Assembly (NCBI RefSeq): GCF_016862895.1
Contig: NZ_BONV01000019.1
Coordinates: forward strand, 62,001-126,000
Reading direction: 5' to 3'
Origin: Planotetraspora kaengkrachanensis
GTDB lineage: Bacteria > Actinomycetota > Actinomycetes > Streptosporangiales > Streptosporangiaceae
Length of the DNA: 64,000 bases
Part shown: positions 1 to 7,948 of the stretch, piece by piece
Layout of the letters: every line of letters starts with the position of its first letter
Numbering within the stretch: the stretch's first letter is position 1
Made by a program: the position numbers and the translations under genes
Notes under the pieces: generated by a model
Databases searched by the model: none
What the model was told of the DNA's origin: nothing
The model's input: only the letters and a program-made list of their open reading frames with translations

Positions 1-1211
1 CCGACCTGTGGTTGTTCGTGACCACGGCCGCGCGGTACGCCGACGAGGTCCCGTGGAGCTTCCTGCGTACGGCCAGGGAGCGCAGCACGGCCCTCGCGGT
101 CATCCTCCAGCGGGCGCCGTCGGAGGCCCGCGCGCCCGTCACCGCCGATCTCACCCGGCTCCTCAGGGAGAACGGCCTCGGCGGAACGCCGCTGTTCGTC
201 GTCTCGGAGCTGGAGTTGCCGTCGGAGCACGCCCGGCTGCCCGCGCAGGCCGTGCAGCCGATCGCCACGTGGCTGGCCGGGCTGTCGGCCGACGCCAGGT
301 CCCGCTCCGCCGTGGTGCGGCGGACGTTGACGGGCGCGCTCGACAGCCTGGGCACCCGGGTGCCCGCCCTCGCCGACCGGGTCGACCGCCAGCGGGCCGG
401 GATAGCCGAGCTCCGCGCCGTGGCGGAGCGGGCCTACGACTCGGGGATGTCGGCGTTCGACGAGGGCATGCGCGACGGCCTGCTGCTCCGCGGCGAGGTG
501 CTGGCCCGCTGGCAGGACTTCGTCGGCACCGGGGACCTCATGCGATCTCTGGAGTCGCGCATCGGATGGTTGCGCGACCGCCTCACCGCGGTGTTCACCG
601 GGCGGCCCGCGCCGGCGAAGGAGCTGCGAACCGCGCTCGAGAGCGGGATCGAGTCGCTCGTACGCGCGAGCGCCGACGGCGCCGCGGAACGGGCAGTGGA
701 GTCGTGGCTGGCCATGCCCGCGGGCCGTGACCTGCTCGAGCGTTCCGGCGTCCGGATCAGCGGGCGGCTCGGCCGCGCCTCCCCTGACCTGCAGTCGCGG
801 GCGGCCACGGCCGTGCGGGCCTGGCAGGGCTACGTCCTCGACCTCGTCAGGTCGGAGGGCGCGGATCGGCGGACGACCGCACGCGCCGCGTCGTTCGGCG
901 TCAACAGCCTGGGCCTGCTGCTCATGCTGGCGGTGTTCACGTCCACCGGCGGGATCACCGGCATCGAGATCGGCATCGCGGGCGGCACCACCGTGCTGAG
1001 CCAGAAGTTGCTGGAGGCCATCTTCGGCGACCAGGCCGTGCGGACCCTGACGCAGAACGCGCGGGAGGACCTCCGCCACCGGGTGCGCGAGATCTTCGAT
1101 CTTGAGCAGGCCAGGTTCACCTCGCTGATCGACGGTCTCGGGCCCGCGGACGACACGGCCGCCCGCCTCAGGGAGGTAGTGAAGGCCGTACAGGAGAGAG
1201 GCGCCCTGTGA
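1..1211 (+). CDS. Dynamin-like GTPase, C-terminal part (5' end outside window)
   Basis: The frame is open from base 3, and the first residues (DLWLFVTTAARYADEVPW) are the part of a dynamin-family G domain that lies between the switch-II and G4 motifs. The P-loop is therefore upstream of the window, and the TTG at 12 is not the real start. About 400 residues remain. They are mostly long amphipathic helices, with a hydrophobic glycine-rich stretch near bases 895-1010 that could be a membrane paddle or transmembrane segment. The stop overlaps the GTG of the next GTPase gene by 4 nt, so the two are translationally coupled. Streptomyces has a neighbouring pair of dynamin-like proteins, DynA and DynB, acting at sporulation septa. 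By context this pair is a candidate equivalent, but that is inference. Confidence 0.85.
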   Translation, partial: DLWLFVTTAARYADEVPWSFLRTARERSTALAVILQRAPSEARAPVTADLTRLLRENGLGGTPLFVVSELELPSEHARLPAQAVQPIATWLAGLSADARSRSAVVRRTLTGALDSLGTRVPALADRVDRQRAGIAELRAVAERAYDSGMSAFDEGMRDGLLLRGEVLARWQDFVGTGDLMRSLESRIGWLRDRLTAVFTGRPAPAKELRTALESGIESLVRASADGAAERAVESWLAMPAGRDLLERSGVRISGRLGRASPDLQSRAATAVRAWQGYVLDLVRSEGADRRTTARAASFGVNSLGLLLMLAVFTSTGGITGIEIGIAGGTTVLSQKLLEAIFGDQAVRTLTQNAREDLRHRVREIFDLEQARFTSLIDGLGPADDTAARLREVVKAVQERGAL

Positions 1212-2782
1212 AGCTCCTGCGCGGCAAGACGGAGGCGTCCCTGGACGACCGGCTGGCGGCGCTCGCCGAGGCGGCGGACCTGGCCGAGGGACGGCTGGAC
1301 CAGGCCGAGGTCGACCGCGCCCGTGCCGTGGTCGACCGTGCGGGTGTACGGCGCAGCCTGTCGGTGGATCACACGGCGGTCGCCCTGGCGGGTGCGACGG
1401 GCAGCGGGAAGTCGTCGATCTTCAACGCCCTGGCAGGCACGGACCTGGCCGAGGTGGGCGCCACCCGGCCCACGACCTCGCAGGCGCAGGCCGCCCTCTG
1501 GAGCCCCGAGGGCTCGGGGCCGTTGCTCGACTGGCTCGGCGTGCCCCTGCGTCACGTGGTGGGGGAGGGCTCCGGGCTGATCCTGCTCGACCTGCCCGAC
1601 CACGACTCGATCGTGCTCTCCCACCGGCTGGAGGTCGACCGGCTCGTCGGCGTGGTCGACCTGCTCGTGTGGGTGCTCGACCCGCAGAAGTACGCCGACG
1701 CGGCCGTGCACGAGCGCTACCTCAAGGCGCTGGGCCGGCATCGCGACTCCATGCTCGTGGTGCTCAACCAGATCGACCGACTGCCCGAGCGGGCGGTCAG
1801 GCGCTGTCTCGACGACCTGCGCGGACTGCTGGCGGCCGACGGTCTCGAGGGGGTCCCGGTCCTCGGCGTCTCGGCCCGTACCGGTCAGGGGCTGCCCGAC
1901 CTGCGGGCCGCGCTCGACCGGAAGGTGTCCCGCCGTACGGCGTGGGCGGCGAGGCTGGCCGCCGACGTGGGCGCGGCGGCCGACGTCCTGTCGGAGACGG
2001 CGGGCGGGACCGTTTCCGCGCCCGTGCCGCAGGCCGCGCTGGTCCGCCCGTTGTCGAGGGCCCTGTCGGAGGCGGCGGCGGTGCCGCTGGTGGTGCGGTC
2101 GGTCGCCAAGTCGCACCGCCACCGCGCGGTCGCGGCGACGGGGTGGCCGGTGACCCGGTGGGTGCGCGGGCTTCGTCCGGATCCGCTCCGCCGCCTCCAT
2201 CTGGCGGGCAGGGGCCGTACGTCGTTGCCCGCGCCGACGGCCGTGCAGCTCACCATGGTCGACACGGCCGTGCGCGATGTGGGCGCCGCGGCGTCGGAGG
2301 GCCTGCCCGAACCCTGGGCCGCCGCCGTACGGCATTCGGCGCGGGCGCGGTCGGACGAGCTGGGAGACGCGCTCGACCGGGCGGTGGCCAGGGCCACGCT
2401 CGGCGCCTCGAAGAGACCGCGCTGGTGGCGGGTGATCGGGACGCTTCAGTGGCTGGTGACCGGGACGATGGCCGCCGGGGCGCTGTGGCTGCTCGTTCTG
2501 GCCGCCCTCGGCTACCTGCTGCTTCCGCGGCCGCCCACGCCCACGGTGGGACAGGCGTCCTGGCCCACCGTGCTGCTGCTCGGCGGCGCCGTGGCCGGGG
2601 TGCTCGTCGCCCTGCTCTCCCGGGTCGCCGCGTGGATCGGCGGACGGCGAAGGGCCCGCAAGGTGGCCAAGACCTTGCGGGCCGCCATCGACCGCGTGGG
2701 CGAGGAGCTCGTGGTCGTCCCCGCCTGTGAGGAGCAGAGCCGCTACGTGCGCTTCGTCGACCGGGTGGCGTCGGCCGGCTGA
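1208..2782 (+). CDS. YfjP-like membrane GTPase, partner of the dynamin-like protein
   Basis: A 524-residue P-loop GTPase. G1 is GATGSGKSS at residues 62-70, G3 is DLPDHDS near 130, and an NQID near 187 replaces NKxD. A long helical region follows, then two hydrophobic segments near residues 415-440 and 455-475 and a basic tail. The GTG start at 1208 overlaps the upstream stop, so the two GTPases form an operon. The fold is Era/YihA-like rather than classical dynamin. The C-terminal membrane anchor fits remodelling of the cell membrane or divisome together with its neighbour. Its 3' end overlaps the oppositely oriented SPFH gene by 40 bp. Confidence 0.85.
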   Translation: MKLLRGKTEASLDDRLAALAEAADLAEGRLDQAEVDRARAVVDRAGVRRSLSVDHTAVALAGATGSGKSSIFNALAGTDLAEVGATRPTTSQAQAALWSPEGSGPLLDWLGVPLRHVVGEGSGLILLDLPDHDSIVLSHRLEVDRLVGVVDLLVWVLDPQKYADAAVHERYLKALGRHRDSMLVVLNQIDRLPERAVRRCLDDLRGLLAADGLEGVPVLGVSARTGQGLPDLRAALDRKVSRRTAWAARLAADVGAAADVLSETAGGTVSAPVPQAALVRPLSRALSEAAAVPLVVRSVAKSHRHRAVAATGWPVTRWVRGLRPDPLRRLHLAGRGRTSLPAPTAVQLTMVDTAVRDVGAAASEGLPEPWAAAVRHSARARSDELGDALDRAVARATLGASKRPRWWRVIGTLQWLVTGTMAAGALWLLVLAALGYLLLPRPPTPTVGQASWPTVLLLGGAVAGVLVALLSRVAAWIGGRRRARKVAKTLRAAIDRVGEELVVVPACEEQSRYVRFVDRVASAG

Positions 2783-3852
2783 GCGTCGGGAAGCGCCGAG
2801 TCGGCAAGCGCGGACTCGGAGAGCGCGCCGAGGTCGGCGGAGCCTGGCCCGAGCTGGCGCGGACCGGTCGTCTCGCTGTCCTCGGCCGCGGCCTTGGCCT
2901 CGGCCGCGGCCTGCTCGGCCGCCGCGACGGCCTCGCTGCCGGCCCGGCTCGGCTCGCGCTCACGGGTGGCCGGGGACGCGGGCAACGCCTCGGTGAAGGC
3001 CTTGGAGATCCCCTGCAGGGCTCCCGTCACCTCACTCGGGATCACCCAGAACGTGTTGCCCTGCCCCTGGGCGAGCTGGGGAAGCACCTGGAGGTACTGG
3101 TAGGCGAGCAGCTTGGGGTCGGGGTCGTTGCGGTGGACGGCCTGGAACACCTCGTCGATCGCCTGGGACTGGCCCTCGGCCTTGAGGATCTGCGAGGTCC
3201 GCTCACCCTCGGCACGCAGGATCGCGCTCTGCTTCTCGCCCTCGGCGGTCAGGATGTTCGACTGCCGCTGGCCCTCGGCCGTGAGGATCGCGGCGCGCTT
3301 GTCCCGCTCGGCGCGCATCTGCTTCTCCATGGCCTCCTTGATCGACTTCGGCGGGTCGATCGCCTTGATCTCCACCCGGTTGACCCGGATGCCCCACTTC
3401 CCCGTCGCCTCGTCGAGCACGCCGCGCAGCTGGCTGTTGATGGTGTCGCGCGAGGTCAGCGTCGACTCCAGGTCCATGCCGCCGACGACGTTGCGGAGAG
3501 TGGTCACGGTGAGCTGCTCGACGCCCTGGATGAAGTTGGCGATCTCGTATTCGGCCGCTCTGGGATCGGTGACCTGGAAGTACAGGACCGTGTCGATGTC
3601 GACGACCAGGTTGTCCTCGGTGATCACTGGTTGCGGCTTGAACGACACGACCTGCTCGCGCAGGTCGATCAGCGGGCGGACCCGGTCGATGAAGGGCAGG
3701 ACGAAGTTCAGCCCGGGGGCCAGCGTCCTGGAGTAGCGCCCCAGGCGCTCGACGTTGGCGGCTCTGGCCTGCGGCACGATGCGAACCGTCCGCAGCACCG
3801 TGAACACCGCGAGGACGGCGACGACGATGAAGGCGATCAGGGCTGCGTCCAT
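2743..3852 (-). CDS. SPFH (stomatin/prohibitin/flotillin) membrane protein
   Basis: A 369-residue SPFH-domain protein. An N-terminal membrane anchor (residues 4-24) is followed by RIVPQARAANVERLGRY, the standard start of bacterial stomatins. The SPFH core ends near residue 190. A repetitive coiled coil follows (repeats of the type AEGEKQSAILRAEGERTSQI), then a poorly conserved acidic/Ala-rich tail. The start is ATG 3852, with GGGAG five bases upstream and only 2 nt after the nfeD stop; the frame is open further upstream but overlaps nfeD. Stomatin-NfeD pairs form membrane microdomain complexes that work with membrane proteases. That general role is family knowledge; the partner here is unknown. 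Confidence 0.92.
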   Translation of the reverse strand: MDAALIAFIVVAVLAVFTVLRTVRIVPQARAANVERLGRYSRTLAPGLNFVLPFIDRVRPLIDLREQVVSFKPQPVITEDNLVVDIDTVLYFQVTDPRAAEYEIANFIQGVEQLTVTTLRNVVGGMDLESTLTSRDTINSQLRGVLDEATGKWGIRVNRVEIKAIDPPKSIKEAMEKQMRAERDKRAAILTAEGQRQSNILTAEGEKQSAILRAEGERTSQILKAEGQSQAIDEVFQAVHRNDPDPKLLAYQYLQVLPQLAQGQGNTFWVIPSEVTGALQGISKAFTEALPASPATREREPSRAGSEAVAAAEQAAAEAKAAAEDSETTGPRQLGPGSADLGALSESALADSALPDAQPADATRSTKRT

Positions 3853-3854
3853 GC

Positions 3855-4286
3855 TCACTCCCGTGGATATACGAGGGCCGTGGCGCCCTCGATCTCGATG
3901 ACGTCCACCGTGGCCCCCGGTGGGATGACGAGCGTCTCGTCGTAGGCCCGCGCGGACCACTCCTCGCCGCCGATGCGGACCCGGCCGTCACGGCCGGTGA
4001 CCTCCCTGGTCACGTACGCGGGCTTGCCGACCAGCGCGGACACCCCGAAGCGCTGAGCCGGCGGCTGCCGGATGTGCCGCATGGCGATCGGCCGCACGCC
4101 GATGAGGCCGGCCCCGGCGGCCAGGACGAAGACGATGATCTGGAGAGCGGGCGGGAGGCCGACGGCGGCCACCCCCGCGGTGAGGAGCGCCGCGACGGAC
4201 AGGATCCCGAGCGCCGCGGTCAGCGTGAAGATCTCGGCGACGCCGAGCGCCGCGGCCAGGATGATCCAGATGATCCACGAGTCCAT
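3855..4286 (-). CDS. NfeD-like membrane protein
   Basis: A 143-residue NfeD-family protein. An N-terminal membrane region has about three helices within residues 4-65. A cytosolic OB-fold follows (GVSALVGKPAYVTREVTGRDG to the end) and carries the typical G.VRIGGEEWSARA motif. It is preceded by GGAGG at good spacing. It is translated just before the SPFH gene (2-nt gap), the standard nfeD-stomatin operon. The short form without the ClpP-like protease domain is usual in actinobacteria. Confidence 0.92.
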   Translation of the reverse strand: MDSWIIWIILAAALGVAEIFTLTAALGILSVAALLTAGVAAVGLPPALQIIVFVLAAGAGLIGVRPIAMRHIRQPPAQRFGVSALVGKPAYVTREVTGRDGRVRIGGEEWSARAYDETLVIPPGATVDVIEIEGATALVYPRE

Positions 4287-4464
4287 TGCCTCGCCTCCAT
4301 AGCAATGAACGGATTCCGATCGGGCAGGGTTCCTCCCTTTTACATTAACTCTGTATGGGAAGTCAGCCGCCCTGAGCCGGTTGTTGTGGGCGAATTGCCG
4401 AAATTTTCAGCATTTGTCCGTAACCGGATTGTCGGCCAATTCGCCGTCCATGACGTGGACGTAT
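4287..4464. other. Intergenic stretch upstream of the nfeD-SPFH operon
   Basis: About 180 bp of clearly lower GC than its surroundings, read on the minus strand as the leader of the nfeD operon. It contains an AAAGGGAGG stretch at about 4331-4340, too far from nfeD to be its ribosome-binding site. No open frame here continues the short lipoprotein that ends at 4465, so I see no L,D-transpeptidase catalytic domain. Confidence 0.5.
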
Positions 4465-4800
4465 TCAGCGCCGGGTTTCGAACCTGCCGTCGACCTGGGC
4501 GGCGACGCCGTCCTGCCCGGCGGCCACGGCGTTCACCACGTATTCGGTGCCGGGTGTGAGCGCCCGGGACGACCGCCACCTCGTGCGGGAGGCGTCGAAG
4601 GAGCCGGGGACGAGGTCACGCCCGGCGTAGGCCAGCACACTGGTCAGCCTCCCTCCGTCCGCCGTGACGGTGAGCCCGTGTTCCGTCGGGGCCGAGACCG
4701 TGTCCGGCGCCGGAGACATCGTGATCCGAGGAGCCGGAGGGACCACCCGCGCGCAGGCCGCCAGTAAGAGCAGGATCATGACCGCTGCCGTGTGCCGCAT
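4465..4800 (-). CDS. Small lipoprotein with a single Ig-like (L,D-transpeptidase type) domain
   Basis: A 111-residue protein with a short signal peptide and a lipobox L-A-A-C (residues 13-16), so it should be acylated at C16 and face outward. The rest (VTADGGRLTSVLAY... RTRWRSSRALTPGTEYVVNAVAA) matches the bacterial Ig-like domain that precedes the YkuD catalytic domain in mycobacterial-type L,D-transpeptidases. The catalytic domain, with its HGT/SHGC motifs, is absent. It could be a truncated transpeptidase or a stand-alone envelope binding protein. A TACTGT box ends six bases before the ATG, so the message may be leaderless. Confidence 0.75.
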   Translation of the reverse strand: MRHTAAVMILLLLAACARVVPPAPRITMSPAPDTVSAPTEHGLTVTADGGRLTSVLAYAGRDLVPGSFDASRTRWRSSRALTPGTEYVVNAVAAGQDGVAAQVDGRFETRR

Positions 4801-4836
4801 CGCCCCACAGTAGCGGCGGGTGACGACACGAACACA

Positions 4837-5937
4837 CTAGGTGGCCGGAAGGATCCTCCCCGACACCTCGCCCAGGCTGAGACCGCCCGGCGTGACGGCG
4901 GAGATGGTGACGATGTCGCCGTCCTCGAGGAAGGTCCTCTTCTCCCCGTTCCTGAGCTTGAGCGGCTCGGCTCCGTTCCAGGTCAGCTCGATGAGGGAAC
5001 CAGGCCGGCCGTCCGCGGACACGGTGCCGCTGGCGAACAGGTCGCCCGTCCGCAGCGACGCGCCGTTCACGGTCATGTGGGCGAGCATCTGGTCGGGCGT
5101 CCAGTACATGTGCCGGTACGGCGGCGCCGAGACCGGCTCCCCGTTGAGCTCGACGCCGAGCGTGAGGTCGAGGCCCCACGGGGCCGACCTCCTGAGGTAG
5201 GCGACCGGCTCCGGGTCCTGGGCCGGTCCCTCGACCCTGGCGTCCTCCAGCGCCTCGAGCGGAGTGATCCACGGCGAGATCGAGGTGGCGAACGACTTGC
5301 CGAGGAAGGGGCCGAGGGGGACGTACTCCCAGGACTGGATGTCCCGCGCGCTCCAGTCGTTGAGCGGGGTCACTCCGAAGACGTGGTCCTCGAAGGCGCC
5401 GGCCCGCTCGCCGAGCGCGGTGGGCACGCCGACGACGAACCCGAGTTCGGCCTCGATGTCGAGCTTCTCCGTCGGCCCGAACGACGGGCGCTGCCCGCAC
5501 GGCCGCCTGATCGGCGTGCCGGAGACCACCACCGTGCCCGCCCGCCCGTGGTAGCCCACGGGGAGATGCCGCCAGTTCGGCTTCAGCGGCTCCTCGTCCG
5601 GCCGGAACATCCGGCCGAGATTCGAGGCGTGTTCGAGGGAGGCGTAGAAGTCGACGTAGTCGGCCACCTCGATCGGCAGGTGGAGCGTCACGTCGCCGAG
5701 GGGGACGAGGTGCCGGGGGTCCCCGGACTCCGCCACCCGCCTGATGCGGGCCCGCGCCCGCGCCCACGCCGTACGGCCCAGCGCCATGAAGGCGTTGAGG
5801 GACGGCGAGGCGAAGACCGGGTCACCCAGGGCGGGGGCGAGGTCGAGGACGTGGTCCCCGATCCGCACGCCCACCCGTGGGGCCTGTCCGGGGCGGGAGA
5901 ACACGCCGTAGGGCAGGTTCTCCACGCCGAAGCTCAC
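4837..5937 (-). CDS. fahA: Fumarylacetoacetase
   Basis: A 366-residue FAH-family hydrolase that splits 4-fumarylacetoacetate into fumarate and acetoacetate, the last step of tyrosine/homogentisate breakdown. It has the N-terminal FAH domain (FGVENLPYGVFS...) and a catalytic domain with VGYHGRAGTVVVSGTPI, EAELGFVVGVP and NDWSARDIQSWEYVPLGPF, which carry the metal and substrate ligands. The start is GTG 5937, which overlaps the hmgA stop as GTGA; an ATG five codons upstream is also possible. It is co-transcribed downstream of hmgA. Confidence 0.95.
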   Translation of the reverse strand: MSFGVENLPYGVFSRPGQAPRVGVRIGDHVLDLAPALGDPVFASPSLNAFMALGRTAWARARARIRRVAESGDPRHLVPLGDVTLHLPIEVADYVDFYASLEHASNLGRMFRPDEEPLKPNWRHLPVGYHGRAGTVVVSGTPIRRPCGQRPSFGPTEKLDIEAELGFVVGVPTALGERAGAFEDHVFGVTPLNDWSARDIQSWEYVPLGPFLGKSFATSISPWITPLEALEDARVEGPAQDPEPVAYLRRSAPWGLDLTLGVELNGEPVSAPPYRHMYWTPDQMLAHMTVNGASLRTGDLFASGTVSADGRPGSLIELTWNGAEPLKLRNGEKRTFLEDGDIVTISAVTPGGLSLGEVSGRILPAT

Positions 5938-7106
5938 GTCCGCACCGCCCACGTCCAGGCGTAGCCGGGGTCCTCGCAGGCGAGGGCGGCCGGGCCGAGG
6001 TCGAGGGGGCGGAAGGTGTCGAGCATGACCGCCATCTCGCTGGTCGTGGACAGCCCCTTGCGCACGGCCTCGACGACGGCCTCGACCGCGCCGGGCTGGG
6101 GACCGTGGGTGAAGCCGGCCGGATGCAGCGACACCGAGCCGACGTCGATGCCCGAGCCCTTGCGTGCGGAGTAGTCGCCGCCCGCGTAGAACATGAACTC
6201 GTCGGAGTCGACGTTGTGGTGGTTGTAGGGGATCGGCACGGCCTCCGGGTGGAAGTCGAGCGGCCGGGGGCAGAACGAGCAGATCACGAAGCCCGGGCCT
6301 TCGAACGTCTGGTGGACCGGCGGCGGCGCGTGGGTGCGCTTCACGATGGGCTCGAAGTCACGGATGTTGAAGACGTACGGGTAGAGGCAGCCGTCCCAGC
6401 CCACCACGTCGAAGGGGTGGTTGGCGTAGGTCAGCCTGGTCAGCCCGCCGCGCGTGCGGACCAGGACGGCGACCTCCTCGCCGTCCACGAGCAGCGGCTC
6501 GGTCGGCGCGCGCAGGTCGCGCTCGGAGTAGGGGGCGTGCTCGAGGAACTGGCCGTACTGGGACAGGTAGCGCTTCGGCGGGCGGATGTGGCCCGCGGCC
6601 TCGATCACGAGCGCGGTCACCGGGCCGTCGGGCACCCAGCGGTGGATCGCCCCGGTCGGCACGACGATGTAGTCGCCTTCGCCGACCTCCATGGCACCGT
6701 AGGCGGACTCGAAGCGCGCCCGTCCGCTCGCGATGTACACGCACTCGTCCCCCATCGAGTCGCGGTACAGCTCGCTGGGCGCGCTGGTCGCGGCGTACGA
6801 GATGCGGACGTCGGAGTTGCCCGCGAGCAGCAGGCGACCGGACACAAGGTCGCCGTCAGGACGCAGGTCCTGCGTGCGGAAGTGGCGCGGAGACAGCGGG
6901 AGGTTCGGGTTGAGCCCCTGGGCGCCCTGGTCGACGGCCTCCGCCTTGACGATCGCCGTGGGCGCGTAGCGGTGGTAGAGCAGCGAGGAGTCGGACGAGA
7001 AGCCCTCCTCGCCCATCAGTTCCTCCTGATAGAGCCCTCCGTCGGGCCTGCGGAACTGCACATGACGCTTGTCCGGTACCTCGCCGACGACGCGGTAGTA
7101 CGGCAT
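5934..7106 (-). CDS. hmgA: Homogentisate 1,2-dioxygenase
   Basis: A 390-residue cupin-type non-haem iron dioxygenase that opens the ring of homogentisate to 4-maleylacetoacetate. It begins MPYYRVVGEVPDKRHVQFR, as in actinobacterial homologues. The C-terminal half holds the iron-site region (HHNVDSDEFMFY, SVSLHPAGFTHGPQPG). The ATG has GGAGGG six bases upstream. It is the first gene of the hmgA-fahA operon; maleylacetoacetate isomerase is not in the window. Two palindromes sit just upstream of the ribosome-binding site, and an IclR gene precedes it on the same strand. Confidence 0.96.
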   Translation of the reverse strand: MPYYRVVGEVPDKRHVQFRRPDGGLYQEELMGEEGFSSDSSLLYHRYAPTAIVKAEAVDQGAQGLNPNLPLSPRHFRTQDLRPDGDLVSGRLLLAGNSDVRISYAATSAPSELYRDSMGDECVYIASGRARFESAYGAMEVGEGDYIVVPTGAIHRWVPDGPVTALVIEAAGHIRPPKRYLSQYGQFLEHAPYSERDLRAPTEPLLVDGEEVAVLVRTRGGLTRLTYANHPFDVVGWDGCLYPYVFNIRDFEPIVKRTHAPPPVHQTFEGPGFVICSFCPRPLDFHPEAVPIPYNHHNVDSDEFMFYAGGDYSARKGSGIDVGSVSLHPAGFTHGPQPGAVEAVVEAVRKGLSTTSEMAVMLDTFRPLDLGPAALACEDPGYAWTWAVRT

Positions 7107-7120
7107 GGCGACCCTCCATG

Positions 7121-7144
7121 TCCGAATATCGGACGCATGCGTCC
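7121..7144. promoter_or_regulatory. Overlapping palindromes upstream of hmgA (candidate operator)
   Basis: TCCGA-ATA-TCGGA (7121-7133) runs directly into the perfect 14-bp palindrome GGACGCATGCGTCC (7131-7144), just upstream of the hmgA ribosome-binding site. This suits a repressor or activator site, most simply for the adjacent IclR protein. Confidence 0.6.
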
Positions 7145-7193
7145 TCTATACGTACGACGATCCGCCAATGTGCACCAGATGTCAAACCGCTGC

Positions 7194-7862
7194 CTATGGT
7201 GAAAAATCGGTCCGTTTCGGATGGGCGAGTGCGGCCGCGACGTCATCGGCGGCGGCGAGCACGAGAGGGCCGACCGCGTCCACGTCCAGGTCGCTGAAGG
7301 TCACCACGCCCACCGAGGCCTCCAGCCCGGCGAGCCCCCGGACGGGCGCGGCGAGGCCACGGGCGCCCTCCTGGAGCTGGTCTCTCGTCAGATGCAGCGG
7401 CGGCTCCAGGCTGCCCGACCGGAGCGCCAGGAGGGCCAGCCCGGCCGCGCCGCGCGTCAGCGGGTGCCGCGAGCCCTCGCGGTAGGCCACGTGGAAGTCC
7501 GTCCAGGACGGCTCCACCACGGCGACGGCCAGGCCGTCGTCGCCCTCTGCCACGGTCAGATGGGCCGTCGCGCCCGCCCGCTCGGCCAGTGTCCGCAACG
7601 CGGGCAGCGCGGCGGCGCGCAGCAGCGGCTGCACGGCCTGGGCGAGGGTGAGGACGCCGAACCCCAGATGCACCCGCCCCTCCGCGTCGCGGCGGGCGAA
7701 ACCCTCCTCCTGGAGGGTGGTGAGCAGCCGGTACACGGCAGGCCGGCTGAGGCCGAGCTCGTGGGCGAGTTCGGTGGGCGTGTGGCCCCCGTGGCCGTCC
7801 GCGAGCAGCCGGAGCAGCCGTAACCCCCGTTCCAGCGTCTGTGCCGACTCGGCCGTCATCAT
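7194..7862 (-). CDS. IclR-family transcriptional regulator
   Basis: A 222-residue protein with an N-terminal winged helix (ALERGLRLLRLLAD... TPTELAHELGLSRPAVYRLLTTLQEEGF) and an IclR-type effector domain (GLAVAVVEPSWTDFHVAYREGSRHPLTRGAAG). It lies 87 bp upstream of hmgA on the same strand and is the likely regulator of homogentisate catabolism; IclR proteins commonly control aromatic acid degradation. Its own upstream region shares a strong inverted repeat with the divergent ATPase gene, which allows autoregulation. Confidence 0.9.
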   Translation of the reverse strand: MMTAESAQTLERGLRLLRLLADGHGGHTPTELAHELGLSRPAVYRLLTTLQEEGFARRDAEGRVHLGFGVLTLAQAVQPLLRAAALPALRTLAERAGATAHLTVAEGDDGLAVAVVEPSWTDFHVAYREGSRHPLTRGAAGLALLALRSGSLEPPLHLTRDQLQEGARGLAAPVRGLAGLEASVGVVTFSDLDVDAVGPLVLAAADDVAAALAHPKRTDFSP

Positions 7863-7915
7863 GTTCCCGATCGTCGAGCGGGTGGATGGACCCAGGATTC
7901 AATGCTACCTACGCC

Positions 7916-7942
7916 CTACGTAGCCTACATGCGATGTAGGTT
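7916..7942. promoter_or_regulatory. Divergent control region between iclR and the ATPase gene
   Basis: CTACGTAG (7916-7923) is followed by CCTACAT-GCG-ATGTAGG (7924-7940), a perfect 7-bp-arm inverted repeat. TAGGTT (7937-7942) is a -10-like box that ends six bases before the GTG of the ATPase gene, which has no ribosome-binding site. The repeat thus covers the -10 box of a probable leaderless promoter. Confidence 0.6.
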
Positions 7943-7948
7943 TACTCC

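Noticed and set aside
830-2335. 501-codon minus-strand frame antisense to the GTPases
   Set aside because: Low-complexity Arg/His/Gln translation with no motif, while the opposite strand has full GTPase motifs.
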